Positions 11,899 to 22,629 of a DNA stretch of 64,000 nucleotides are shown one piece after another. This stretch comes from Yamagishiella unicocca (Eukaryota; Chlorophyta; Chlorophyceae; Chlamydomonadales; Volvocaceae): contig BDSL01000041.1 of NCBI GenBank assembly GCA_003116995.1, positions 682,001 through 746,000 on the forward strand, given 5' to 3'. The notes under the pieces are model-generated. The model worked only from the letters and a program-made list of their open reading frames with translations. It was not told the origin of the DNA and made no database searches. Each line of letters starts with the position of its first letter. Position 1 is the first letter of the stretch. The position numbers were made by a program, and so were the translations under genes.

Positions 11899-14800
11899 AT
11901 GGCCGGCGCCGCTTCAAGCCTCCGCGCCCCTCTCCTCCGGTCCCTCCTCCGACGCCTTTCTGAAGGTCAGCCGCTGCTCGCCCATCGCCCGCGGCTGGGA
12001 CTTGCGCGCCGCGTTGGCGGCTTCGTTCTCCCGGACGTCCAACACCACTAGCAGTAGCGGTAGCCAAGTGGCAGACGGTGGAAGCGTAGCAGGTGTAGGA
12101 GACGGGGCTTCGCCGGCACCCCAGGTGCGGGCTGCCGGCGAGGGCCCCCGTTAGCGCATGTGCCCTTACCCGCGATCAGGGGATCGGGATGTAGATGCAG
12201 GCCCGTAGATCAGGGCTTTACAAGTTGGCATGACTGGCATAACGACCGCGCTTCCTTTACCTAGTCGGTAACGTTGGCAGGGGTGCCCTCCCTACCACAG
12301 TGCTGCGCGGCACAGTGCGGTGCGGTGCCGCACTCACGCGCTTAACCTCACCTTTCCCGCCGTCCGCCTCCTGCGCCCTCCGCCTCCTGCATCAGGTTAC
12401 CGCCGACCTGCGTCCAGCACTGCCGGGCGGTGGCGGCCGCCGGCGCCAGACCGAGGCCTCAGCGGCTCACGGCAACCCTGTTGCCGTCAGCACGCTCACC
12501 GTGGACATGCAACCGCGGTCCGAGATGTGGCCGGGGACCGCTCCCCCGGGTGAAGACGGCGGGATGAGCGCCTCCGAGTCGGACGTGGAGGCCACTGCGG
12601 CAGCGGTGTACGACTCCGGTGCGTCCGTCGGCGCTGCCGCCGCCGGGGCGGTGGTGGTCGAGGGCGCGCCGGCGGCCAGTGCGGGGAGCGCGGTCCTGCG
12701 GTCCACCGCCGAGGGGCCCTTCTCGCTGGTCAGCAGCGTGCCGCTGGCTGGCGGCAGGCTGGATGTGGTGCGGTGGCGAGGAGACCTCAACCTGCGCGTA
12801 TGGACGCCGGCGGGTGAGTGCTCTCACCCACCCACTCACGTGCCCAATGGCTCCAGGGTTGCGGCCTGGCTGCAGGGTTCGCGCCGCAGCTTCAGTATGT
12901 ACGGCACCTCCGCGCATGTGCTAAGTACGGCGTGTACGATGTGCATGACGTGACGTGCCGACGTAGAGCCACTGACCAGCACACGGTGTGTGTGCGCGTG
13001 ATCCCGGCTGCGCACTGTATTGTTACCTATTAGGATGCCCAGGATGCGCGGCTGTTGTCGCCGCCCGCTCAGCACCTATCAAGCTTGCAACGACTGACTT
13101 TTATCAAACCGGGTAGCGTAGTACGATAGTACGGTGGTTTATGTCAGTCGCCGCCTTGGAGTCCGACCCAAACCAACCCAAACCGACCCGAACCAACCTG
13201 AGCCCAAACCGAACCAAACCGAACCAACCTGAACCCAACCCTCTCCTCCTCACGCTCTGACCCCTTCACCGCAACCGCAACCGCAACCGCCTGCCGCGAC
13301 CCCACCACCGCCGCCAGCTCACCTCCCCGCCCTTCGCCCGGCAGGCTTCAGCCTGGCCGCCGCCGCCCGCGAGCCGTACCCGGTGATGTACCTGAACGAC
13401 GGCCAGAACCTGTACGACGACCGGCTGCCGATGAGCGGGCACTCGTGGCACGCGGCCGAGGCTGCCTCCGGGCTGATCAACTCGGGCGAGCTGCCGCCCT
13501 TCGTCGTTGTGGGCATCGACCACTCGGGCGCAATGTGGGTGCCGGGTCGGGTGCGGAAAGGGAGCACATGGCAGCCGGGCAGGCTCTGCGCGTGAGGTGA
13601 TGCGGCCCCTTAAGAGAGCGGAAAAGAACTGTTTGGGGCACCTGTTTGGGGCACCTGTTGGGGGCTGAGAGGGAAACCCGTATACCGGCACTTCATAGGT
13701 AGGTAAAACCGACTAACCGACCTTGCCTGTTTGGGGGGGCAGGGAGCGGATTCAGATTTCGTGGGACTGGCTGTTTCCTTGAGCTGAAGGCACGAGAAGG
13801 CACAGGACGATACGCCGCTCAGCGCAAGTGAAGGGGAAAGGTTAGATATTCGGATCAGAGAGCACAATCCTGACTACACCTTCATCCCTTCCCTCCTCGC
13901 ATTTCCCGCAACCCACAGGCGTCCGTACGACTACCTGCCGTACCCGCCGGGCAACGCCAACGGTTTCCGCCCGGACGCCGACAAGTGGCCCGGCGGCGGC
14001 GTCGACGCCTACCTGGCCGCCGTACTGGACGAGATCTTGCCGTACATGGAGCGGTCGTACGGCGTGTCCCCCGAGCCGTCCCTGCGCGGCTTCGGCGGCT
14101 CCTCCTTCGGCGGCATCTGCGCCCTGTGCTGCGCCATGCGCCACCCCGGGGTGTTCGGGTCGTTCCTGGTGGAGAGCCCCAGCCTGTGGTTCGGCGACGA
14201 GAAGCTGCTGAGGCAGGAGCTGCCGGCGTTCCAGGGGCCCTGGCCGGCGAGGGTGTTCCTGGCCATGGGAACCAAGGTGCGGCGGCGAGGGTCCGAGGCT
14301 GCGACTGGTCTCTGTTTGACTACGTCTCTTGCCACGCGATTAGAGTATGTATTAGCAGTATGTAAGATCCGGAAATTTTCCTTCTAGGCCGTTGCCCTGC
14401 CCACATGTCCCTTGCCGTGCATTGCCGTATCCACAGGAGTACAGCGGGATCAGGAAGGCCAAGGAGCCCGCCTTCGACGCGCAGCTGGTCGCCTACACGC
14501 ACCAGCTGGCGGAGCTGCTGGAGAGCAAGGGCCTTACACGCGGGCAGCGGCTGCAGGTGGTGGTGGAGGAGGGCGCAACGCACACCGAGTCCGCCTGGGC
14601 CGGCCGCCTGCCCGCCGCGCTCCGCTTCCTGGGTCTCAACTGGTGGCGCGAGACCATGTCCCGCCGCCGCGACCAGCTCTACTTCACGGTGCCCAGGAAG
14701 CTCCAGGCAGGGCGGCCGGCAGTGCTGTTTTTTAACCAGGTATGTTATGCCGAGGATTGGCCAGTACTCTGACCCTGCCACTGCTGCACCCGCCGCCTCC

Positions 14801-17800
14801 AATAAACAAGGTGGCCACCCTGGGCCCCTCACATGGCCGCTCACATGGCCCCCTCACATGGCCCCCGCCCCCCTCCGCCGCAAGCTGCCTCATCCTCCCA
14901 CTCCCTCTTCGTCATGTAACCATGGTCTTAACCATGGTCTTCTCGCCACTCCGTCTCCTTCCTAGCGATTGAACCCCACCTTGCGTGAAACCCCACCTTG
15001 CGTGAAACCCCACCTTGCGTGAAACCCTCGCGCCACCGCACCAGGCCCGCTCCGCCTCGCTTGCGGACAAGCCGCCCGGCGCCATCAAGCTGTCGTACGG
15101 CTTCAACGTGGACTGGTCCGTGGGCGTCGGCCGCGCCGACATGGTGCCCGCAGCGGGGCTGGCGCTGCTACAGCAGGAGCTGCAGCTGGCCGCCGCCGGA
15201 GCAGCAGCCAAGCAACAGCTCCAGCTCCAGCAGCAGCTCGACGCTGCCGAGGTGTCAGCGGCGGCGGCAGCGCCGCCGCCCCCGCCGGAATCCGCCGCCG
15301 CGCCGGCGGCGCCGGCGCCGGGGTACGACATCATCGGGGACTCCCCCGTCGAGTTCGACGCCGCCGGCGCGAGCTCCTGGCTGCAAGCCGCCTTCACCGT
15401 GCCGGCCGAGGCGTATGAGATGCACCTGGCCTTCCACGACGGGCCCGGCGGCACCTGGGACAACAACGCGGGCTCCAACTTCTACGCGCGCGTCAGGATG
15501 GACATGACGGACGAGCAGCGGAGCCACACGGTGGACCAGGCCATGCGGGAGGGTCCGGCGTGGGGAGACGTGCAGGTGGGTCGCAGTGCGGCGGCACCCG
15601 TGTGTGTATAGGGGCCCCCGGGGACACCCGGGTGTGTGAATGGGGGCCCCCGGGGACACCCGGGTGTGTGAATGGGGGCCCCCGGGGACACCTGGGTGTG
15701 TGAATGGGGGCCACCGGGAACACCTGGGTGTGTGTATGGGGACACCCGGGGACACCCGGGTGTGTGAATGGGGGCCCCCGGGGACACCCGGGTGTGTGAA
15801 TGGGGGCCCCCGGGGGCACCTGATTGTGTGTATGGGGGCCCCCGGGGCCCCCGGGTGTGTGTATGGGGGAGCCCCGGGGGCGGGCGGTGGACGGTGGGGT
15901 ATGGGGTGGGTTTTTGGGGTTTGGGTCCGGCGTACGGCGGAGTCATCGCTTTCTTGCTAGTGGGTACGGTTGAGCCCTGAGATGGTCCCTATGTCCAGGT
16001 GAACCAGGGTATGTGTACGGGCAGCAGTTCGGCCCCCTCGCCGCTGGAGTCCATGCTGGGGAGCGCACGCATTTGGACACGTGTTGTTCAGCGGCGCCTT
16101 TTGTTCGACCCGTATTCTCGTGCGTTTGCGCAGGAGATCGCCAACAGGCGGGGCGGCTCCATGCACTTCACCACGCCCGAGGTGCTGGTCGCCGGCGAGC
16201 CCGCCATGCTCTACGTCAACCGCTGCCGAGTGCGCGGCCTGGAGAGGAACCCCAACCTGCGCACGCACTTCGGCTTCAACAGCTGGCAGCTGGGCAACCA
16301 GGAGGCGGTCCTCAAGCCCACGTCGCTTTGGCGCGGAGAGCACACTGACTGGTGCGTGTGTCGTACAGGCGAGGGACAGTTGCTGGCCCCATTGCTGGCG
16401 CCGGTGTTGGCTCGGTTCTCCGGCGCAGATGCGGGCCAAGAGGGCCTTACGTGCTGGGCCACGTGCAGCCTCCTCCAGTTCTTCGCTGCCTGGCGCGGCC
16501 CCTCACCCTCCCCACTTGACCGGGTTTTTCTCTCCAACCCCACCCCCCTACAACGGGCCCCCACTGCAGGTGGTGCACGCCCGTCTCGGTGCCTGGTGAT
16601 GCAACCGACCTGTCCTTCGTGTTGACTGACGGACACGGCATCTGGGACAACAACGGCGGCAACAACTATATGTGCAACATCAAGCAGTCGCGCGCGGCGG
16701 CCGGCGCCAAGCGAGTGCAGCCGCGAGGGGTGGAGTCGGTGGAGAGCATGCCGCACGCCGAAGGTGAGGGCGAGGGCAGGGTTTCGGAGCGTTAGGGGAG
16801 GGGGGTCCGATCCGGTCGCCGGGCAGCCAGGTGCTCGATGCCGTGGTCCATGCCGTGGTCTCGGAGCACCGCCATGCAATGGTCTCGGAGCACATTGTGT
16901 GGGCATTTGCCCGGGGTTGTTGCGCGTGGTGGCTCCTGTCTGTGTCTTGACCATGTGCACGGCACCGGCTACCTGCGGGGTCCTGCTTCCCACTGGTTCT
17001 CCTTGTGGTGTGTATTACTCCCCTCCCTTCTCCTCACCTCCCCGCCCCGCCCCGGCCCACCTCGCCCCGATCATGCATCTCCCAACGGCGTACGGTACCA
17101 AACATTTCCCGAATCGGCTTTCCTATCCAGTGCCGACCGACCCGCGGGTCTTCCTCTCACACACCCCGGCGGCCCCCCCCCCCCGCCCCCGCAGGCAACC
17201 TCCACATCGTGACCATGACTAAGCGCCAGGGCAACGACGCGGCGCGCCGCTCCAACAAGTGGACGGAGGAGAAGCGCATGCGCGTGTGGACGCCGCCGGG
17301 CTTCGACGCCGCCAGCCCGCCGCCGGGGGGCTACCCGGTGCTGTTCATGCAGGACGGTCAGAACATGTTCGAGGTGAGGCAGGGGCCAGGGAGGCGGGGC
17401 AAAACACATCGGGCCCAGGAGGAACACATGCTGACGTGGACAGCGGCGTGGGACGCCTGTGTGGGGTGCTGGGTTGCCCCGGCTGGCGCTTGGTCTTTGA
17501 GACGGTGGCGCTTTACCTTTGAGATGGTGGCGCTTTATCTTTGAGATGGTGGCCTGTCCTCGTCAGGAAGTGAAACACGTTGCTCGAGGCGCAGCCACTG
17601 TTGACCCTCCCATCCCCCCCACACACATATGCCAATCCCCCCCCACACACGCACATCGCCCTCCTCCCTCGCCGGGTGATGACCCCCACAGGACTGGCTG
17701 GCGCACCAGGGCGTGTCCTGGCGTGTGGGCTACACCGCCTCAGAGCTCATCACCCGGGGGGAGCTGCCGCCCTTCGTGGTGGTGGCGGTTGACTCGGCGG

Positions 17801-19371
17801 GCGCGATGCGCTCGCTCAACTACCTGCCGTACCCGCCGGGCACGGGCGTGGGCGGCTTCCGCGGCGACGCGGAGCGCTGGCCTGGCGGCGGGCTGGAGTC
17901 GTACATGACGCGGCTGGTGGAAGAGATCATGCCGCTGGTGGGTTTGGGGGGAAGGAGGTGGAGATGGAGCTACTGGGGCGGGGGAGGGAAGGGAAGAAAG
18001 GCCTGTGGCCTGACCTGAGGTCTGACCGGAGGCCTGACCAGAGGCCTGAACGGAGGCCTGGCCGGAGGCCTGGCGTGAGCCCTGGCCTGTCGCACATCCG
18101 GGTGTCAAGAACTTGTGGTTGTGTACAAAGCCGCGGAGGTCTACCATGTTTGGGTGGGGTGTAACGATGCATGGCGGCTAAGCGACGGGACCTGAACCGG
18201 ATCTGGATCCGGGACGTGTTCTTCTCGGCCCCGCAGGTGCAGGAGCGCTTCTCCGTGTCCTCCAACCCAGCGAAGGTGGCCTTCGGCGGCGGCAGCTTTG
18301 CGGGCGTGGCGGCGCTGTACGCGGCCATGCACTACCCGCACGTGTTCGGCGCTGTGCTGGCGGAGAGCCCCAGCTTGTGGATTGCTGAGGGGCGCTTCCT
18401 GCAGGTGGGTCGAGGTCGTGTGGTGGTCCGGGTCTGAAACAAACATGCGGGGCGGCAGGCAGGGGACCGTGAGCTACCGGGACCAGGGGACAGTGAGGTA
18501 CCCGGTCAGGGCACAGTAAGCTACCTGCTGCAGGAGTTGTAGGACGGGCCGCCGTTCCTCCTCCCTGGCACGCACCGTACGGCAGGAACGAAACCCGTAC
18601 CCACCCGTCGTACGCGCGCGCGCTTGCACTTGCTCGCTCCGTCGTGCAGGACATGCGCATGCACCGCGGCATGCTGCCTGAGCGGCTGTTCCTGGGCTGC
18701 GGCACCCGCGAGTACTCGGCCACCCGCGACCACGACCGCGACGACATGGACGCGCTGCTGCTGGGCTACTGCCAGGAGGCGGCGGGCATCCTGGAGGCAC
18801 AGGTGCGGGGGAAGGCAGGTTGAGGGAGGGAGAGAGGGAGGGAGAGAGGGAGGGAGAGAGGGAGGGAGAGAGGGAGGGAGAGAGGGAGGGAGAGAGAGAG
18901 GGAGGGAGAGAGGGAGGGAGAGAGGGAGGGAGAGAGGGAGGGGTGTTGAGGCTCTGAAACCAGTAACCGTTTTTCGGGGCTTAACGTCGCTACAGCGTTC
19001 CCTGTCGTGACATATGCCTTCACAAGGTTGCAACGGTGAAGAACCTGAAGATAGCTGCGCCGGCTGCGACTGCTTGTGCGAAAGGGAGGATGCGTGGTTT
19101 ACGTAATCTGCATCCCCATCGCCGCGCTCTCACTGCTGTGTTTACGTCGCTGTCCGAGGATTCTGGCGGCTCACCGAGTTGACAGCGACCAAGTGACGCT
19201 CCCTCCTCCCGTGTGTTGCGGTGGTGGTGGTGGTGGTGGCGGCTGCAGGGCATGCGCGGCGGACGGCTTCAGCTCCTGGTGGAAGACGGCGCGGGACACC
19301 ACGAGCTGGCGTGGCAGTGGCGCCTCACGGGCGCCATGCGCTTCCTGTTCAACGCCTGGTGGGACGAGTAA
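11899..19371 (+). CDS. esterase - CBM25/53 - CBM25/53 - esterase multidomain protein
   Basis: Exons: 12396-12813, 13345-13534, 13919-14276, 14437-14739, 15045-15575, 16134-16351, 16570-16763, 17195-17373, 17692-17937, 18237-18404, 18650-18802, 19249-19371 (TAA). All close in phase and give 1,026 residues, preceded by a frame ending at a donor at 12125. Domain order: esterase 1 with GGSSFGG and GATHTESAW; CBM-A (VLFFNQ, YGFNVDW, FHDGPGGTWDNNAGSNF); CBM-B (MLYVNR, FGFNSWQLG, DGHGIWDNNGGNNY); esterase 2 with LFMQDGQNMFE, GGGSFAG and GAGHHELAW. The WDNN.G..(Y/F) end with an upstream GFN.W is the CBM25/53 starch-binding signature known from starch synthase III. The N-terminus is unsure. ATG 11899 gives a transit-peptide-like MAGAASSLRAPLLRSLLRRL but needs a small unproven intron to reach the frame used at 12075-12124. 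Likely starch- or glucan-associated, possibly plastidial; the ester substrate is unknown. Confidence 0.8.
14985..15030 (+). repeat. 18-bp tandem repeat, three units
   Basis: Unit ACCCCACCTTGCGTGAAA, repeated just before the acceptor of the CBM-A exon at 15045. Confidence 0.8.
15606..15875 (+). repeat. 33-bp GC-palindromic minisatellite in intron
   Basis: About eight units of roughly 33 bases, each with GGGGGCCCCCGGGGACACC and GGGTGTGTGAATG. The array fills half of the intron between the two CBM exons. The Pro/His/Gly frames on the minus strand come from the repeat. Confidence 0.85.
18826..18945 (+). repeat. (GGGAGGGAGAGA)n purine tract
   Basis: About 120 bases of pure purine in 12-base units, in the penultimate intron of the long esterase gene. 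Confidence 0.85.
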
Positions 19372-19529
19372 TGGTACGACGCGTACGACACGCGGTTATG
19401 GTGTCGTGGAGGGCTGCGGGAGCGACGAGGACGTGTGGGAGTGTCGAGTTGAGGAAGAAGCGGCCGCAGGCAGGAGCTGCAGAGGCGGCTGCTAGTGCAG
19501 GGATCAGGGCACGCAAGCGCCCGCGTCGC

Positions 19530-19598
19530 GAGGGATATAAATTTACATCCGCGAATCCACGGCCGACAGACCAAGGGCGATGAGGATGGTGGTCCAAG
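19530..19598 (+). repeat. dispersed repeat R3
   Basis: Contains GGGATATAAATTTACATCCG, GCGAATCCACGGCCGAC and AGACCAAGGGCGATG, in the same order as the 5909 and 27209 copies. Confidence 0.7.
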
Positions 19599-21220
19599 AA
19601 GCGATAGTCGGCAAGTAGACGGAGGGGAGTCTGTGAGAGAGTGCTACGTGCGTGGTGTGCGTTTCGCGCCGCGTGATCACCCGACCCGGCCCCGAAGCGG
19701 CGGGCGTTGCATGTACGACAGTAAGAGAGTGAGATTAGCATGATGGGTATCCTGCCGAAGACCAGGTGCGTGAAGATGTGGGCCGACGGGCCCGAGCACT
19801 CGATCCCCAAAACCTGCGAGACAGCGGTCGGTGGCTGCCCTCACACCCGCGCGTGACGCGGTAAGGAGCACGTCGATCGTCGTAGTGGTAGGATTACAGT
19901 TATAGGAGAGGCGGTAGGGACGATGAGAGGGTTTTAGACAGGGTTTTGCGTGTACGTGGCCGCGAATCAACTGTGCTGAGCGCGTGCGAGGTCGGGTGGA
20001 GTGAAGGTGGCCTGCGGCGCACGCGGGCGAGTGTGGATGGTGGTGATGTGGTGCGAGGCCGAAGGGGTCCACAGCCGTCGGTTGCATGAGTGTGGCACCA
20101 CTGGTGTAGGCGCAGAGGTGCTGATGTCGTTTGCGTCCGATGCACGAGGATGGCACGTGATGCAGAGCTGTCCGAGACCCGCTGTATAACAACTTGCCCG
20201 CGGTGCTGGGGTTTGCCGTACATGTTCTGTGTGTGATTTGGATGTTGTTTTGGAGACGTCACAGACTCTAGAGAGAGGTATTACGACCTGGGGTGTCCAG
20301 TTGTGGAGCGCGTGTCGCGTTGGCGGATAATGCTTTCAACCGATTATAACCGGAGCGGTTATGCAATGCGGGCCGCCATTAGCGATGAGACGTCTGTGCG
20401 CCAAGGGTCTCGTCCCCTTGGCGTCGCCACCTCCATCCCGTCGGCATCCGCTTGTTCGGTATCCGTTTCGTCATTGCGGTACGGCGTCGACGCCCTGCCG
20501 TACCGCATCAGCCTCAGCCCATTCTGCCAATACCTGTACACTAGGATTCCTAGACCGGCGAGCGAGCCGCCAGGAACGCATCCAGCTGTGTGGTGGGGGG
20601 TCCGGGTGGGATGTGGAGGCGTGAGGTGCGGGGTGTGGGTGCGGTGGCCTGGTCGGTGACGGCAGGGCGGTTGTCCGTGTTCTCGCCCGACCTCGCCCGG
20701 CCCTTGTCGCCCGCCCGCCCGCCGTCTCTCCCTCGTGGTTTCCGAATCCTCCCTGCCAGGGGAGAGGCCGCTGTTCGGACTGCATCGCTCGAGATGACAG
20801 GCGAGGTGTTGCGCACACGCACGCGTGCCCTGGGATGATGTCACGCCAGCGGCAGTCCCGTGGCTGCGTTGTCGCAGGCCATGCATGGAGATAATTGTCC
20901 GCTGATGCCGTTGGCTTGCTGTCCCTGTGCTGAGGAGCCACTTTGGTTCTCGAGGGTTGTGATGAGTTGTAACTCTTATATTATTGGGCAGCCCCCAGAC
21001 CGTAAGGCCCGTGTGGTATGCATGGTGTGCGGGGGCATGGGCCCCCAAGCCGGTGCAACGGCCGCTGCTGCGGTGTTCCAGTACGGAGCTTGGATGGCTG
21101 GTTTCGGAGCCAGTGGCGGTGTGAGAGCGACGGGGCTGGATGTGGTGTGAGGCCCGTGTCCATTAAGACGTGCGTGTCCATATCGCGATTGGTCGGCCAA
21201 GTTCAGCGTGTATTTGTTGG

Positions 21221-21252
21221 AACGGTTACAGTGGGTTCCAGACCGAGAGGTG
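21221..21252 (+). repeat. dispersed repeat R2, short copy
   Basis: Contains AACGGTTACAGTGGGTTCCA followed by GACCGAGAGGT; no clear trinucleotide tail. Confidence 0.6.
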
Positions 21253-22478
21253 TATTTGATGGGGCGGAGGCATTTAGCGTGTATTGTATTTGCGAGTGTT
21301 GCATGGGTACGGTTTGTTTGTGGTTTGATGTATTGCGCTACATTTGGTTCCACGGAGAAGAGAAGCGTCACTTGAGTAGGACTGCTGTTGGTAGTTGCCC
21401 GCAACCAGTTGCGGATGCTGCATCGGCGGCGTCGCCACGACGATTGCGCCTGTTGTGGGAAGTGAGATAAAACCCCATTTTGTTTGGTGTATGGGAGCTG
21501 AAGTAGCTGTGTTCGAAGAATGCGTTGACCCCGGGTAGGCTCTACAGACGCCTGGTGGATTAAGAACCTTCTCTGTACGTGAGTACACGTTGGATTGAAT
21601 CGTTGTTCGATGGTGCTGGCAGTAGTACAACCGGTAACCGTCAATCTTACCCAACATATGTCCAGACGGCTTTAACGAGGAGGTTTGAGGTCTGTTGGCA
21701 GCAGCAGCCAGCGCGCCCCTGCGCGCTCTGCAATCAAAGGTCTTGAAAGGGATTCCGACAGCAAAGGCTGTCCGCAGCGTCCCACAAACGATGGGGTACG
21801 GTACCCTGCATTCCCGTACCGGCTACAGCCCATGCGCGCGCGTCACTCCAGGCAGGGGCCGGTAACATTAAGCCGCCACCGCGACTACCCGGCCCGGCAA
21901 CCTAATTCGCCCATCAGACCCGTGCCGAGGTCAAGCGGCGTGTTGAAAAAGCTTGCTACGGTGTCCATACAAACATGTGAAAAATTCTGGGAGGGAAAAA
22001 AGCTTGCTACCGTGCCTATAAAAAGCACAGCGGCATTACCGTTACCGTTCCTTTCCATCACTTAAATGGTATCTCGTCCAAACGGTCACGGCCGTGTCCA
22101 CACGCAACCGCCCACATACACGCCTGCCGCGCTGCGAGTGCGGTGGGCGCTGTCGTGTTGCCCGGCCCCCACGACAACTCTGCACTCAGCAACACCTGTA
22201 AACCTTGAAGCACCGGCACAACGCGCTACCAGCACGAGTCCTGCTACAGTACACTTCCGTGAAGCATCGCGGCCATCTTCCTGACAGCCCCCGCGCCCGG
22301 AACACACTCCATCAGCAGCAAGCCTAGCACACCGCTCACGATACACACACGCACCGACCCGACTTCACATGAATGTAGGAACCTACCCCGCTGCCGTTGG
22401 TCCTGGGCACGCGCTGTCACCGGCCCCCCGCATCCAAACGCAATACCGCCTGACCCATGGCAAAGTCCTCCAATGTTG

Positions 22479-22483
22479 TTACA
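22479..22483 (-). terminator. TGTAA poly(A) signal of MRPL47
   Basis: TTACA on the plus strand, 147 bases beyond the MRPL47 stop at 22630-22632 in its direction of transcription. Confidence 0.5.
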
Positions 22484-22629
22484 CGGGGTCGGGAATGGCC
22501 GCCGTCGCGGCTTCCCCCCGCCCCACCTAGCACGTTTTTTCTTTCGTACACGGTTTTCCTTGCAACCCCCTAGCACGTGAAATCACACCCCGGGGGCCCC
22601 GCGACCAGAGCGGCGCCTCCCGACCCACA

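Larger units (their letters stand above)
19372..22629. other. convergent intergenic region without a recognisable gene
   Basis: About 3.2 kb between the stop of the long esterase and the stop of MRPL47 on the other strand. It holds one R3 copy (19530-19598) and one R2 copy (21221-21252). The open frames up to 229 codons show no family match, no splice-linked continuation and poor composition. I found no TGTAA close behind the esterase stop; the first clear one on the plus strand is near 20968. Confidence 0.5.

Noticed and set aside
11549..12154. 201-codon frame as the start of the long esterase
   Set aside because: It opens at GTG with no ATG, and the first 100 codons have poor composition. 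Only its 3' part (about 12075-12124, before the donor at 12125) is likely coding.
15255..15946. Three overlapping minus-strand frames of His/Pro/Gly repeats
   Set aside because: Produced by the 33-bp intronic minisatellite, which is open in several frames; no gene features.
15990..16010. A micro-exon (VNQ) between the CBM exons
   Set aside because: GTGAACCAG is flanked by AG and GT and keeps phase, but the CBM fold does not need it and the flanking sites are weak.
19372..22629. A hidden gene in the 3.2-kb spacer
   Set aside because: I looked on both strands for exons with family motifs or phase-compatible splice pairs and found none.
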